From positions 1-64,000 of the forward strand of contig JABLXQ010000055.1 of assembly GCA_013178375.1 (NCBI GenBank): DNA of 64,000 bases, given 5' to 3'. This stretch comes from Gammaproteobacteria bacterium. GTDB lineage: Bacteria; Pseudomonadota; Gammaproteobacteria; Pseudomonadales; Ketobacteraceae. The first letter of the stretch is position 1. Every line of letters starts with the position of its first letter. Both the position numbers and the translations under genes were made by a program. The notes under the pieces were generated by a model that was given only the letters and a program-made list of their open reading frames with translations, was not told the origin of the DNA and searched no databases. Shown one piece after another: positions 34,773 to 44,219 of this stretch.

Positions 34773-35768
34773 TCAGTGCTGGCGGATCAGGAACGCCGTC
34801 ATGCGGTCAAACACCTGCGAGCGGATCGCGGGCAGTTCATTCACCACCTGATGCCGCATCTCCGGAATGAAATGGAGTTCGGCCCGGGGGAACTTTGCCT
34901 GCAACATCTGGGTGTTGTGGCGCCAGTCCACGGTTTCATCCTGCTGGCCCTGGATCATCAGCAGCGGAAAATCCAGCGGCTCATGCCGTTCCAGAAACGG
35001 AATCCACTGTTTGAGCGCGCCAAGCCAGCGGGTGGACAACTGGCGTGGTTGCAACGGATCACCACTGCGAACGAAACGGAGAAATTCGGGATCGCTGGAA
35101 TTGCTGGCAAATTTGCGGTCAACGTAGGCGCGGAACGGGCTCAGTAACGTATGCACGTGACGGTTGAACCACCAGTTCACCGGCCGCACCAAGGGCGCGA
35201 ACAGCACGGCACTGGTGAACGGATTGCGGTGCGGCTGCAGGCTGAACCCCAGCAGGTATTCGCTGACCACCGCACCGCCGGTGCTCTGGGCGGCAAAATG
35301 CCAGGGCCGGGGCAACTGGCCCTCCGCCAGCCGGATCAGCCGTTGCAGCACCGGCTGGTACTGGTGAAAATTACAGATGCTGGCGCGGGTGCCGGACGAC
35401 AGACCATGTCCTGGCAGATCGAACGCCAGCACCGCCAGATTCTGCTGCAATAGAGCTTCGATCAGATGGTCGTAGACCCCAACATGATCGTAATAGCCGT
35501 GCACCACGAACACCGAACCCCGTGGCTGTGCCGGCAGAAACGCCTGTACCCCGATATCGAATCCCGCCACATGCAGCTGTCCCAGCCGGGCGCGCAGACC
35601 GGCAAAGCGTTGTTCGAAAGCGAGATTGTAATAGCGGCGGTAAGCCTGCAGCAGAGTATCTTGCGGCACCGGCGTGGACCAGCCGAAGACTGGCAGGCGC
35701 CGACGCAACTCATCGGCCGTAAAAGGCTGGGCGGAACTGATTTGGCTGGGATCGGGACTGCGGCTCAT
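34773..35768 (-). CDS. Alpha/beta hydrolase (lysophospholipase/S33-like)
   Basis: A 331-residue esterase/lipase-like enzyme. The oxyanion segment VFVVHGYYDHVGVYDHL is followed by AFDLPGHGLSSG, the nucleophile elbow AAQSTGG, the acid in GQQDETVDW and the late His in EMRHQVVNE, completing a Ser-Asp-His triad. This resembles serine aminopeptidase S33 / monoacylglycerol lipase relatives. No signal peptide is seen, so it is probably cytoplasmic. It converges on the intI remnant and is the first intact chromosomal gene right of the mobile region. The substrate is not known. Confidence 0.8.
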   Translation of the reverse strand: MSRSPDPSQISSAQPFTADELRRRLPVFGWSTPVPQDTLLQAYRRYYNLAFEQRFAGLRARLGQLHVAGFDIGVQAFLPAQPRGSVFVVHGYYDHVGVYDHLIEALLQQNLAVLAFDLPGHGLSSGTRASICNFHQYQPVLQRLIRLAEGQLPRPWHFAAQSTGGAVVSEYLLGFSLQPHRNPFTSAVLFAPLVRPVNWWFNRHVHTLLSPFRAYVDRKFASNSSDPEFLRFVRSGDPLQPRQLSTRWLGALKQWIPFLERHEPLDFPLLMIQGQQDETVDWRHNTQMLQAKFPRAELHFIPEMRHQVVNELPAIRSQVFDRMTAFLIRQH

Positions 35769-35789
35769 GGTTTGAGTGTAAGCGGGAAC

Positions 35790-35814
35790 AAAAAAGGGGG
35801 CCAGTTTGGCCCCC
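35790..35814 (-). terminator. Rho-independent terminator of fba
   Basis: On the minus strand GGGGGCC, a five-base loop and GGCCCCC are followed by a run of T residues (A-run 35790-35795 on the plus strand). It lies about 20 bases after the fba stop. Confidence 0.9.
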
Positions 35815-35836
35815 TCGGTATTCCGATATTGCGGGA

Positions 35837-36901
35837 TCAGTTCACTTTCGGTGTCAGTTCGCCCTTGCCGTAGCGGTTGGACATGGCCTCCAGCGACTGC
35901 ACCCGGATCTTGCTGGCGTTGCCGGCAGTGCCGAATGCCTGGTAGCGGTCGACGCAGATGTCGCGCATGGCGGTGATGGTTTCCTTGAAGTATTTGCGCG
36001 GATCGAACTCTTCCTTGTTCTTGGCCAGGAAGCGACGGATGGCGCCAGTGGAGGCCAGTCGCAGGTCGGTATCGATGTTGACCTTGCGCACGCCGTACTT
36101 GATGGCCTCGACGATTTCACTCACCGGCACGCCGTAGGTTTCCTTGATCTCGCCGCCGTATTCGTTGATCACCTTCAGCCAGTCCTGCGGCACCGAGGAC
36201 GAGCCGTGCATCACCAGATGGGTGTTGGGAATGCGTGCGTGGATTTCCTTGATGCGGCCGATGGCCAGGATGTCGCCAGTGGGCGGACGGGTGAACTTGT
36301 AGGCGCCGTGGCTGGTGCCGATGGCGATGGCCAGGGCATCCACGCCGGTGTCCTTAACAAAGGAGGCGGCTTCTTCCGGATCGGTCAGCAGCTGGGAGTG
36401 GTCCAGCACGCCCTCTGCGCCGACGCCGTCTTCCTCGCCCGCCATGCCGGTTTCCAGGGAGCCCAGGCAGCCGATTTCTCCTTCCACCGATACGCCGCAG
36501 GCATGGGCCATTTCCACCACTTTGCGGGTCACACCTACGTTGTAGTCATAGTCCTTCGGGGTTTTGCCGTCTTCACCCAGGGAACCGTCCATCATCACCG
36601 AGGAAAAACCCAGCTGAATGGAACGCTGGCAGATGGCGGGGCTGGTGCCGTGATCCTGGTGCATGACCACCGGAATATGGGGGAATTCCTCGATCGCCGC
36701 CAGGATCAGGTGGCGCAGAAAGGGGGCGCCGGCGTATTTGCGCGCGCCAGCGGAGGCCTGCACGATCACCGGGCTGTCGGTTTTGTCGGCCGCTTCCATG
36801 ATGGCGCGCATTTGTTCCAGGTTGTTGACGTTGAAAGCCGGCACGCCGTAGCCGTGTTCGGCGGCGTGGTCCAGCAGTTGACGCAAGCTGATCAGTGCCA
36901 T
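35837..36901 (-). CDS. fba: Fructose-bisphosphate aldolase, class II
   Basis: A 354-residue zinc-dependent aldolase joining or splitting fructose 1,6-bisphosphate in glycolysis and gluconeogenesis. Zinc ligands are seen in VMHQDHGTS and VEGEIGCLG, with further active-site motifs [20 protein letters not shown] and [11 protein letters not shown]. The long form of the Calvin-cycle subtype (about 350 residues) fits. The start at 36901 ([10 protein letters not shown]) is the usual one; a longer frame would run into the upstream foldback. It is the last gene of the tkt-epd-pgk-fba cluster, separated from pgk by a foldback repeat. Confidence 0.95.
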   Translation of the reverse strand: MALISLRQLLDHAAEHGYGVPAFNVNNLEQMRAIMEAADKTDSPVIVQASAGARKYAGAPFLRHLILAAIEEFPHIPVVMHQDHGTSPAICQRSIQLGFSSVMMDGSLGEDGKTPKDYDYNVGVTRKVVEMAHACGVSVEGEIGCLGSLETGMAGEEDGVGAEGVLDHSQLLTDPEEAASFVKDTGVDALAIAIGTSHGAYKFTRPPTGDILAIGRIKEIHARIPNTHLVMHGSSSVPQDWLKVINEYGGEIKETYGVPVSEIVEAIKYGVRKVNIDTDLRLASTGAIRRFLAKNKEEFDPRKYFKETITAMRDICVDRYQAFGTAGNASKIRVQSLEAMSNRYGKGELTPKVN

Positions 36902-36940
36902 GGTGGTTCCCCTTGTTCGGTGCTCAAATTCGTGTGGGTC

Positions 36941-37044
36941 GCCCGGGTGAAACAGAATTCCGGGCACGCTACAAGCACATCCCTGTGCGCTCGTCAGCGG
37001 CCATCCATGGCCGCTGACGTCCCGGAATTCTGTTTCACCCGGGC
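36941..37044. repeat. Foldback repeat, copy 1 (between pgk and fba)
   Basis: Perfect 24-bp inverted arms (36941-36964 and 37021-37044) enclose a 56-bp core (36965-37020). The reverse complement of the core matches 52 of 56 bases of the core of the copy at 52808-52923. Within the core, CAGCGGCCAT/ATGGCCGCTG forms an inner hairpin, and the arms hold GAATTCCGGG. The arm sequence is not shared with the other copy. Confidence 0.85.
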
Positions 37045-37075
37045 TCTATCGATATCGGTGCTAATTCGGAGCCAA

Positions 37076-38272
37076 TCACTTTGCCCGCGATTGTAACATC
37101 GCAACCGCCGGCAGCGTTTTGCCTTCCACATATTCAAGAAACGCGCCGCCGCCGGTGGAAATGTAGGACACCTTGTCCGCCACGCCGTATTTGTCCACCG
37201 CCGCCAGGGTGTCGCCACCGCCGGCGATGGAAAATGCCGCGCTGTCGGCCACAGCGTGGGCCAGTACCTTGGTGCCTTCGCCGAACTGGTCCACCTCGAA
37301 CACACCCACCGGACCGTTCCACAAAATGGTCTTGGCGGATTTGATGATGTCAGCAAAAGCCTGCGCGGTTTGCGGGCCCACGTCCAGGATCATGTCATTG
37401 TCGCCCACATCCTGCACTTTTTTCACCACCGCTTTGGCATTGCTGACGAACGCCATGAAATCGTCGATGGGGCCGGTCACTTCCGCCACCACCACATCGG
37501 TGGGTAGCGGCACGCTGACTTTCGCCGCGATGGCCTTGGCGGTGTCGAGCAGATCCTTTTCACACAGGGACTTGCCCACTTTGAAACCAGCCGCTGCCAG
37601 GAAGGTGTTGGCAATGCCGCCGCCCACGATCAGCTGGTCGCATTTTTCCGACAGGGACGTGAGCACATCCAGCTTGGTGGACACCTTGGAACCAGCAACG
37701 ATCGCCAGCATCGGGCGGGCGGGCTTGGCCAGGGCTTTTTCCAGTGCGTCGAGCTCATCGCCCAGCAGGATGCCGGCGCAGGCCACCGGTGCGAACTTGC
37801 CAACGCCGTGGGTGGAGGCCTCGGCGCGGTGCGCGGTGCCAAAAGCGTCCATCACGAACACGTCACACAGGGACGCGTAAGCTTTGGCCAGTTCGTCGTT
37901 GTCTTTTTTCTCGCCCTTGTTGAAGCGGACGTTTTCCAGCAGCACCAGTTTGCCCTGCGCGACGTTCAGTCCGTTTTTCCAGTCGGCAACGACCGGAACT
38001 TCAAAACCCAGCAACTCGGAAATGCGTTTCGCCACCGGCGCCATTTTGTGCGGCGCGTTTTCTTCGTCAGTGCCACCTTCAACCGGACGGCCCAGGTGCG
38101 ACATCAGGATCACGCTGGCACCCTGCTTGAGTGCCGCTTCCACCGTCGGCATGGAGGCACGGATGCGCACATCGCTGGTGACGACGCCGTTTTTCACCGG
38201 CACGTTCAGATCAGCGCGAATCAGCACGCGTTTGCCGGACAGGTTGAGATCGGTCATTTTGATTACGGACAT
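37076..38272 (-). CDS. pgk: Phosphoglycerate kinase
   Basis: A 398-residue kinase interconverting 1,3-bisphosphoglycerate plus ADP and 3-phosphoglycerate plus ATP. Hallmarks are RADLNVPV near the start, SHLGRP near residue 60, [19 protein letters not shown], the ATP-site segment [10 protein letters not shown] and the final GGGDTLAA...STGGGAFLE. The start at 38272 (MSVIKMTDL) matches the family; 24 upstream bases are also open. Transcribed with tkt and epd, with a lipoprotein gene interposed. Length and motifs are normal. Confidence 0.97.
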   Translation of the reverse strand: MSVIKMTDLNLSGKRVLIRADLNVPVKNGVVTSDVRIRASMPTVEAALKQGASVILMSHLGRPVEGGTDEENAPHKMAPVAKRISELLGFEVPVVADWKNGLNVAQGKLVLLENVRFNKGEKKDNDELAKAYASLCDVFVMDAFGTAHRAEASTHGVGKFAPVACAGILLGDELDALEKALAKPARPMLAIVAGSKVSTKLDVLTSLSEKCDQLIVGGGIANTFLAAAGFKVGKSLCEKDLLDTAKAIAAKVSVPLPTDVVVAEVTGPIDDFMAFVSNAKAVVKKVQDVGDNDMILDVGPQTAQAFADIIKSAKTILWNGPVGVFEVDQFGEGTKVLAHAVADSAAFSIAGGGDTLAAVDKYGVADKVSYISTGGGAFLEYVEGKTLPAVAMLQSRAK

Positions 38273-38292
38273 CTGCGTTTCTCCAAGATTAT

Positions 38293-39105
38293 TCAATCAA
38301 CAGAAAACCAGCCTGGATTGATACTGATCGTTCCATCCACCGGGATCAGGGTATCGTCGAGATCGTTTTCCATATCGAGATCCAGCTGAATATCGACATC
38401 GGCACCTTCCGACACAATCAAAATTCCCGTCGGATTCAATAAATTGAGCGAGCCTTCTTCCACCGTGGCATATCCCGTCACATCGGCGTCGGCAGAAGGC
38501 AACGTGTACTGGCCAACCTCAATATCAGGTTCAAACATAATCGTGAAGCCAGTCGTGATCCCGTCACCTGTGCTAACGGTCCTGAGCTTGACTTCGTCAG
38601 CCAGATATTTGTCTACGATGGTTTCCGCACACACCTGATTCCAGCGATCAGCTATATCCGGTGCCAGAAAATTCACGTCATCAACCACACCTTCGGTGCC
38701 ATCGCTTACCTTTTCCAGCACCACGTCGGTTGCAGTCGTTGGAGTGTTATATTCGGTTCTCAATGTACCGCCATCTACGATCTGCAAAGATGGCAGGAAT
38801 GGCGAATCAAATACCAGATTGCCGCCGCTCACAGATGCCGTAAGAGAGGCACCGGAAATGCAGTCCGTCAGTGTGTAGATATTTCCATTCTTCCCGACAA
38901 TGATGGTCTGGCGGCGGGTTTTAACCCACTCCTGCGCCCCGCCCGGGCCGGAGTTGGCAAAGTTGACGTTGGTTTGAACCCAGGTTCCGGCCAGATTGCT
39001 GGTTGTGAAGCCAGGCTCGCTGCCATCATCGCCGCCAGAGGAACCACCACCGCAACCTGACAATGCCAGTACTGAAATAATCCCCACAACTTTTTGCGTA
39101 TTCAT
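38293..39105 (-). CDS. Putative outer-membrane lipoprotein of unknown function
   Basis: A 270-residue protein with a short signal peptide and a lipobox (ALSGC, Cys18) followed by a Gly/Ser linker. The +2 residue is Gly, not Asp, so outer-membrane sorting is expected. The mature part is acidic, beta-rich and Thr/Asp-rich ([10 protein letters not shown] near the start, as in lipocalin-like or META-like heads). No known family is recognised. It sits between epd and pgk on the same strand, 20 bases before pgk, an unusual guest in this cluster. The start is placed just before the lipobox; a longer frame has no signal peptide. Confidence 0.7.
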   Translation of the reverse strand: MNTQKVVGIISVLALSGCGGGSSGGDDGSEPGFTTSNLAGTWVQTNVNFANSGPGGAQEWVKTRRQTIIVGKNGNIYTLTDCISGASLTASVSGGNLVFDSPFLPSLQIVDGGTLRTEYNTPTTATDVVLEKVSDGTEGVVDDVNFLAPDIADRWNQVCAETIVDKYLADEVKLRTVSTGDGITTGFTIMFEPDIEVGQYTLPSADADVTGYATVEEGSLNLLNPTGILIVSEGADVDIQLDLDMENDLDDTLIPVDGTISINPGWFSVD

Positions 39106-39145
39106 ATAAGTCCCCAACTTCCTATTGATTGAATAAAAGAAAAAT

Positions 39146-40162
39146 TCAAACCAGCGCCTCCACCAGATCCAGTAACCGGTGTGCAAACCCTGATTCGTTG
39201 TCATACCAGGCGACCAGTTTCACCAGTTCGCCCGCTACTATCGTCTGCGTTTCGTCGTAAATCGACGATTCAGTGCGCCCCAGAAAATCCGCACTCACTA
39301 ACGGCTCGCTGCAATAACCCAGAATGCCTTGCCATGCACCCTCGCTCGCCTTCAGCATCAGGTCATGGATGAAATGCGCTTTCTCCACCGGCCGCTCCAG
39401 CACCAGCGTCAGGTCAACCGCCGCCACGTTGATCGTCGGCATGCGCATGGAATAGCCCGCGATTTTCCCCTGCAGGCGTGGCAATACTTTTTGCACCGCA
39501 CCAATACTGCTGCTCGTCGTGGGAATCAGATTCTGTGCGGCAGCACGGCCTCGGCGCACATCGCGATGCACGTGGTCCAGCAGCACCTGATCGCTTGTGT
39601 AGGAATGGATTTCCGTCATGAATGCCTGTTTCACGCCGAAGGTCGAATCCATCAATTGCAACAACGGTGCAATACAGTGTGTAGTGCACGAAGCAGCGGA
39701 AATCACCTTGTGCTGCGGCTGCAATTCTTCGTGGTTCACACCATACACGACAGTGGCATCGACCTCATCGAATGCCACAGCGCCGATGACCACCCGCTTT
39801 GCACCAGCCGTCAGATGTTGACTGGCCGCAACACGGGAACGAAAACGGCCAGTGCATTCCAGCACCACATCCACCTTCAATTCCGCCCACGGACATTGCG
39901 CCGGGTCTTCAATCTGCAGCAGCAAAATCTGGTCGCCGTTCACCTGCAGGCGATTGTCATCCAGCAAGGTGACAGGTGTGTGGAAACGGCCGTGGGTAGT
40001 GTCGTATTTCGTCAGATGCAGCAGGGATTCCGCCGCACCCAGATCATTGATCGCCACCAGCTGGATGTCACGGTTGCAGCCGTGGGCGCGGTGTTCATAC
40101 AGCGCCCGCAGCATGGTGCGTCCGATACGGCCGTAGCCGTTGATGGCGATGCGCAGGGTCAT
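39146..40162 (-). CDS. epd: Erythrose-4-phosphate / glyceraldehyde-3-phosphate dehydrogenase
   Basis: A 338-residue type I GAPDH-family enzyme. NAD-binding INGYGRIGRTMLRAL opens the protein, the catalytic Cys is in SAASCTTHC, the His in EIHSYTSDQ, and YDNESGFAHRLL is near the end. The position after tkt and before pgk is that of epd, which makes 4-phosphoerythronate for vitamin B6. However, the HSYTSDQ motif resembles GAPDH (HAYTNDQ) more than the HSAMNDQ usual in Epd, so the substrate is uncertain. It follows the tkt stop by one base. Confidence 0.85.
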   Translation of the reverse strand: MTLRIAINGYGRIGRTMLRALYEHRAHGCNRDIQLVAINDLGAAESLLHLTKYDTTHGRFHTPVTLLDDNRLQVNGDQILLLQIEDPAQCPWAELKVDVVLECTGRFRSRVAASQHLTAGAKRVVIGAVAFDEVDATVVYGVNHEELQPQHKVISAASCTTHCIAPLLQLMDSTFGVKQAFMTEIHSYTSDQVLLDHVHRDVRRGRAAAQNLIPTTSSSIGAVQKVLPRLQGKIAGYSMRMPTINVAAVDLTLVLERPVEKAHFIHDLMLKASEGAWQGILGYCSEPLVSADFLGRTESSIYDETQTIVAGELVKLVAWYDNESGFAHRLLDLVEALV

Positions 40163-40163
40163 A

Positions 40164-42164
40164 TCAGCGGAGGACCGACTCCACTTTTGCCACTACATTT
40201 TCCACGGTGAACCCGAACTGCTTGAACAGCAGGTCCGCCGGGGCGGATTCGCCGAACGTGGTCATGCCCACCACGGCGCCGTCGAGGCCAACAAACTTGT
40301 TCCAGTAATCGGCAATGCCCGCTTCCACCGCCACGCGGGCACGCACGGCGTTGGGCAGTACGGATTCGCGATAAGCAGCGTCCTGCTGCATGAACACATC
40401 GACGCTGGGCATGGAAACCACAGACACGTTTTTGCCTTTCGCGGCCAAGGCTTCGGCTGCTTTCACCGCCAGTTCAACTTCAGAGCCGGTGGCAATGATC
40501 AGCGCATCCTGTTTGCCGGCAGCAAACGCTTTCAACACATAACCACCCTTCGCCACGTTCGCCAGTTGCTCGGCCGTGCGCGGCATCGGTGCCAGATTCT
40601 GGCGCGAGAACACCAGCGCGGACGGACCATCACGACGCTCGATCGCCGCTTTCCACGCCACGGCAGATTCGGTGGCATCGCACGGACGCCACAACGACAT
40701 GTTCGGCGTAGTACGCAGGTTGGCCAGTTGCTCGATGGGCTGGTGGGTGGGACCGTCTTCGCCCAGACCGATGGAATCGTGGGTGTAGACCTGAATGTTC
40801 TGCTGCTTCATCAGCGCGGCCATGCGCATGGCGTTGCGGGCGTATTCCATGAAGATCAGGAAGGTGGCGCCGTAGGTGATGAAACCGCCGTGCAGCGCGA
40901 TGCCGTTGATGGCGGCGGTCATGCCGAATTCGCGCACGCCCCAGTAAACGTAGTTGCCGGCCGCGTCTTCAGCGGTAATGCCCTTGCTGCCTTTCCAGAT
41001 GGTCAGGTTGGAACCGGCCAGGTCGGCGGAACCGCCCAGCAGTTCCGGCAGCAGCGGACCAAACGCATTGAGTGAATTCTGCGACGCTTTGCGCGAGGCG
41101 ATTTTCTCGCCCCCGGCCTGCACCTGCTGAATATAAGCGGCGGATTTTTCCGCCCAGTCCGCCGGCAGTTCGCCTTTCATGCGGCGTTCGAATTCGGCCG
41201 CCAGTTGCGGGAATTCCTTGCGGTAGTTGTCGAACTGGCGCTGCCAGTCGCTTTCCGCGCGACCGCCTTTTTCTTTCGCATTCCACTCGGCGTAAATGTC
41301 GGACGGCACTTCAAACGGTGCATGATTCCAGCCCAGTTGCGCGCGAGCCAGTTTGATTTCGTCGTCACCCAGCGGCGCGCCGTGGCATTCTTCCTTGCCC
41401 TGCTTGTTGGGGGCGCCGTAGCCGATGATGGTCTTGCAGCAGATCAGCGACGGACGATCGGAATTGGCGCGGGCCATTTCGATAGCGGCGCGGATTTCTT
41501 CGGGGTTGTGGCCGTTCACATTCGGAATCACATGCCAGCCGTAACTTTCAAAACGCTTGGGTGTGTTGTCGGTGAACCAGCCGTGCACTTCGCCGTCGAT
41601 GGAGATGCCGTTATCGTCATAGAACGCGATCAGTTTACCCAGGCCCAGCGTGCCCGCCAGCGAGCACACTTCGTGGGAAATGCCTTCCATCATGCAGCCG
41701 TCACCCATGAACGCGTAGGTGTAGTGGTCGACGATGTTGTAGCCGCCTTTATTGAAGTGTGCCGCCAGCGCTTTTTCTGCCAGCGCCATGCCCACCGCGT
41801 TGGCGATGCCCTGACCCAGCGGGCCAGTGGTGGTTTCAACGCCAGGGGTGTAACCGTATTCCGGGTGGCCGGGGGTTTTCGAATGCAGCTGGCGGAAGTT
41901 TTTCAGATCATCGATGGAGACGTCGTAGCCGGTCAGGTGCAGCAGGGAATAAATGAGCATGGAACCGTGACCGTTGGACAGGATGAAGCGGTCGCGGTCG
42001 GGCCATTTCGGGTTGGCCGGATTGTGCTTCAGGTAGTCGCACCACAGGACCTGCGCGATGTCGGCCATCCCCATCGGGGCGCCCGGGTGACCGGACTTGG
42101 CTTTCTGGACTGCGTCCATGGACAGGGCGCGAATGGCGTTGGCAAGTTCACTGCGGGTGGGCAT
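40164..42164 (-). CDS. tkt: Transketolase
   Basis: A 666-residue thiamine-diphosphate enzyme of the pentose phosphate pathway. It opens with [25 protein letters not shown]. The TPP-binding [12 protein letters not shown] with the following [11 protein letters not shown] lies near 155-190, and the middle domain has [16 protein letters not shown] around 465, the usual transketolase signature. Full length, no damage. It is the first gene of the tkt-epd-pgk-fba cluster and is divergent from a membrane-protein gene; the promoter should lie in the 237-base gap to 42401. Confidence 0.97.
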   Translation of the reverse strand: MPTRSELANAIRALSMDAVQKAKSGHPGAPMGMADIAQVLWCDYLKHNPANPKWPDRDRFILSNGHGSMLIYSLLHLTGYDVSIDDLKNFRQLHSKTPGHPEYGYTPGVETTTGPLGQGIANAVGMALAEKALAAHFNKGGYNIVDHYTYAFMGDGCMMEGISHEVCSLAGTLGLGKLIAFYDDNGISIDGEVHGWFTDNTPKRFESYGWHVIPNVNGHNPEEIRAAIEMARANSDRPSLICCKTIIGYGAPNKQGKEECHGAPLGDDEIKLARAQLGWNHAPFEVPSDIYAEWNAKEKGGRAESDWQRQFDNYRKEFPQLAAEFERRMKGELPADWAEKSAAYIQQVQAGGEKIASRKASQNSLNAFGPLLPELLGGSADLAGSNLTIWKGSKGITAEDAAGNYVYWGVREFGMTAAINGIALHGGFITYGATFLIFMEYARNAMRMAALMKQQNIQVYTHDSIGLGEDGPTHQPIEQLANLRTTPNMSLWRPCDATESAVAWKAAIERRDGPSALVFSRQNLAPMPRTAEQLANVAKGGYVLKAFAAGKQDALIIATGSEVELAVKAAEALAAKGKNVSVVSMPSVDVFMQQDAAYRESVLPNAVRARVAVEAGIADYWNKFVGLDGAVVGMTTFGESAPADLLFKQFGFTVENVVAKVESVLR

Positions 42165-42401
42165 CGGAAATGCTCCTAACTGATTTAGTCCGGGTCGCGG
42201 TTTTGGGGGCGCTATTGTCGCTCAAGTAGGCATGAGCGGCAAACGGGATCGCCGCTGGCGCCCGCGCTGTGCAGGGATCTGTGTTGGATTTGTGTAAATT
42301 TGATTCCACCACACTTGTTGCCGTGGCGGGATGCATTTACAACTGCGGCAACATCGATCGATCCACTCCCGACTCCCTGATAAACATAACAAGAATGCCT
42401 C

Positions 42402-44192
42402 ATGGACGCTGTCATTCCCTGCCCTGAAAGCACTGCCGCTGCCACACCCGTTCGCACCCTGCCGATCCGCTGGCTGCTGCATCGCCATGCCGCGCACTGG
42501 CTCATGGGACTGGCCACCCTGCTGGCGCTGCCGTCCCTGTGGAGCGGACTGGTGGCCGATGACTATTATCACGCCGCACGCTTTCTGGCGCCGGGCCTGT
42601 TGCCGGACTTTGGCAGCTACACGTTGTTCGACCTGTTTGCGGTGAGCGATGGCACCAGCGCAACGAATACGCGGCTGGTGGAACAGGGACTGCTGCCCTG
42701 GTGGACCGACAGCCAGTTCCGGTTCCAGCTGTGGCGGCCGCTGGCGGAAGCGAGTCACTGGCTCGATTACCGGTTGTGGCCTTCCTCACCCTGGCTGATG
42801 CACCTGCACCAGCTGGCCTGGTTTGCTGCCCTGCAGCTGGTTGTACTGCTGTTCTACCGGCGGCTGTTTCCGGCGCAGGCGCTGGGCGTTCTGGCCTTTG
42901 CGCTGTTTGTGCTGTCGGCCAATTTCAGCCAGACCGTCACCTGGCTGGCAGCGCGCAACACCCTGATGGGCGCGACCTTTGGCATTGCCGCCCTGCTGTT
43001 GCACATCAAAGGCTGGCAGGAAGGCCACGGACTTTACCGCTGGCTGGCCGTCGGCCTGTTTGCGCTGGCACTGGCGGCGTCGGAGTTTGGCCTGGGCGCC
43101 AGCACCTGGCTGTTTGCGTGGGTGATGGTGATGGAATCAGGCACTCTGATCCGACGTGCCGGACGGCTGCTGCCCTACGGCCTCGTCATGGGCATCTGGG
43201 CGCTGGTCTACAAGATGGGCCACTATGGCGTGGCGGAATCCGAATTCTATCTGGACCCGCTGCAGAATCCGGCCGGGTATGCCCTGGGGTTGGGCCAGCG
43301 CAGCGTTGATCTGCTGTTCTGGTCCCTGTACGGCTTTTCCACCGGCATGCTGGGCGCGTCCACCCGCACCCTGGCGGGATGGCTGATCACCTGCGGCGGG
43401 GTGACACTGGTGATCGGACTGGTGTGGAACCGGCTGCGGGAGCCACATTTCCGTTTCCTGCTGCTCGGTGCCCTGCTGAGCCTGCTGCCGATTGCGGCCG
43501 GCCCTGGCGGTGCCCGCACCCTGGCATTTGTGAGCCTGGGCATGACGCCCTGCGTCGCGGCGCTGCTGCGCGGCTGGATGACGGGTACCGACCGGCGGAT
43601 ATTAACGGTCGGGATCGCATGGACCTTGGTGGTCTGCCTGACCCTGGGTGTACTGGCCCGTCCGGCCACGGCCTATCTGATGCCCGAATACGATGTCACC
43701 TATGTCCAGACCCCGGCGCAACAGCTGCCGGCGGATGACAGCACCCCGGAACCGCAGCGCGTAATTCTGCTGAACCCCAGCTCCGTGCTGCACGCGATTC
43801 TCTATCCGCTGGCGCGCGTGCAAATGGCGCTGGCACCGGGCGCGCCCATGTATCCACTGGCATCCGGCGTCACGCCCATCGCAATAACCCGCGACGGCAG
43901 CAACAGCCTGCTGCTGTCCCCCGCCGCAGGTTTTTTGACTGAACCTGCCGCCTTTTTCGTCCGGCGCAAAGACCAGCCCCTGCGTCCGCGCGACCGCTTT
44001 GCATTTTCCGGTCTGCAGGTGGAGATACTGTCGCTCAATGCGGCGCAACTGCCTCACCAGGTGCGTTTTACCTTCGACCATCCCCTTGAATCGCCGCGAC
44101 TGCAGTTTCTGCAATGCGAACACCTGCGCTTCACCACCTTTGCCATTCCTGCCGTCGGCGAAACGGTGGTACTGCCAGCCTGCAAGCGCTGA
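42402..44192 (+). CDS. Polytopic membrane protein, PMT/GT39-like layout
   Basis: A 596-residue protein with about ten hydrophobic segments between residues 35 and 420 and a soluble C-terminal domain of about 165 residues. After the first membrane segment comes GLVADDYYH, an acidic pair in the first periplasmic loop like that of dolichol- or lipid-linked sugar transferases (GT39/ArnT-like). That suggests a glycosyltransferase, but the evidence is only architectural. It is divergent from tkt and converges on recQ with a 27-base gap. Leu-rich and GC-rich like the rest of the chromosome. Confidence 0.65.
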   Translation: MDAVIPCPESTAAATPVRTLPIRWLLHRHAAHWLMGLATLLALPSLWSGLVADDYYHAARFLAPGLLPDFGSYTLFDLFAVSDGTSATNTRLVEQGLLPWWTDSQFRFQLWRPLAEASHWLDYRLWPSSPWLMHLHQLAWFAALQLVVLLFYRRLFPAQALGVLAFALFVLSANFSQTVTWLAARNTLMGATFGIAALLLHIKGWQEGHGLYRWLAVGLFALALAASEFGLGASTWLFAWVMVMESGTLIRRAGRLLPYGLVMGIWALVYKMGHYGVAESEFYLDPLQNPAGYALGLGQRSVDLLFWSLYGFSTGMLGASTRTLAGWLITCGGVTLVIGLVWNRLREPHFRFLLLGALLSLLPIAAGPGGARTLAFVSLGMTPCVAALLRGWMTGTDRRILTVGIAWTLVVCLTLGVLARPATAYLMPEYDVTYVQTPAQQLPADDSTPEPQRVILLNPSSVLHAILYPLARVQMALAPGAPMYPLASGVTPIAITRDGSNSLLLSPAAGFLTEPAAFFVRRKDQPLRPRDRFAFSGLQVEILSLNAAQLPHQVRFTFDHPLESPRLQFLQCEHLRFTTFAIPAVGETVVLPACKR

Positions 44193-44219
44193 CACTGACA
44201 ACGGTTGCCGCGCCGGATT

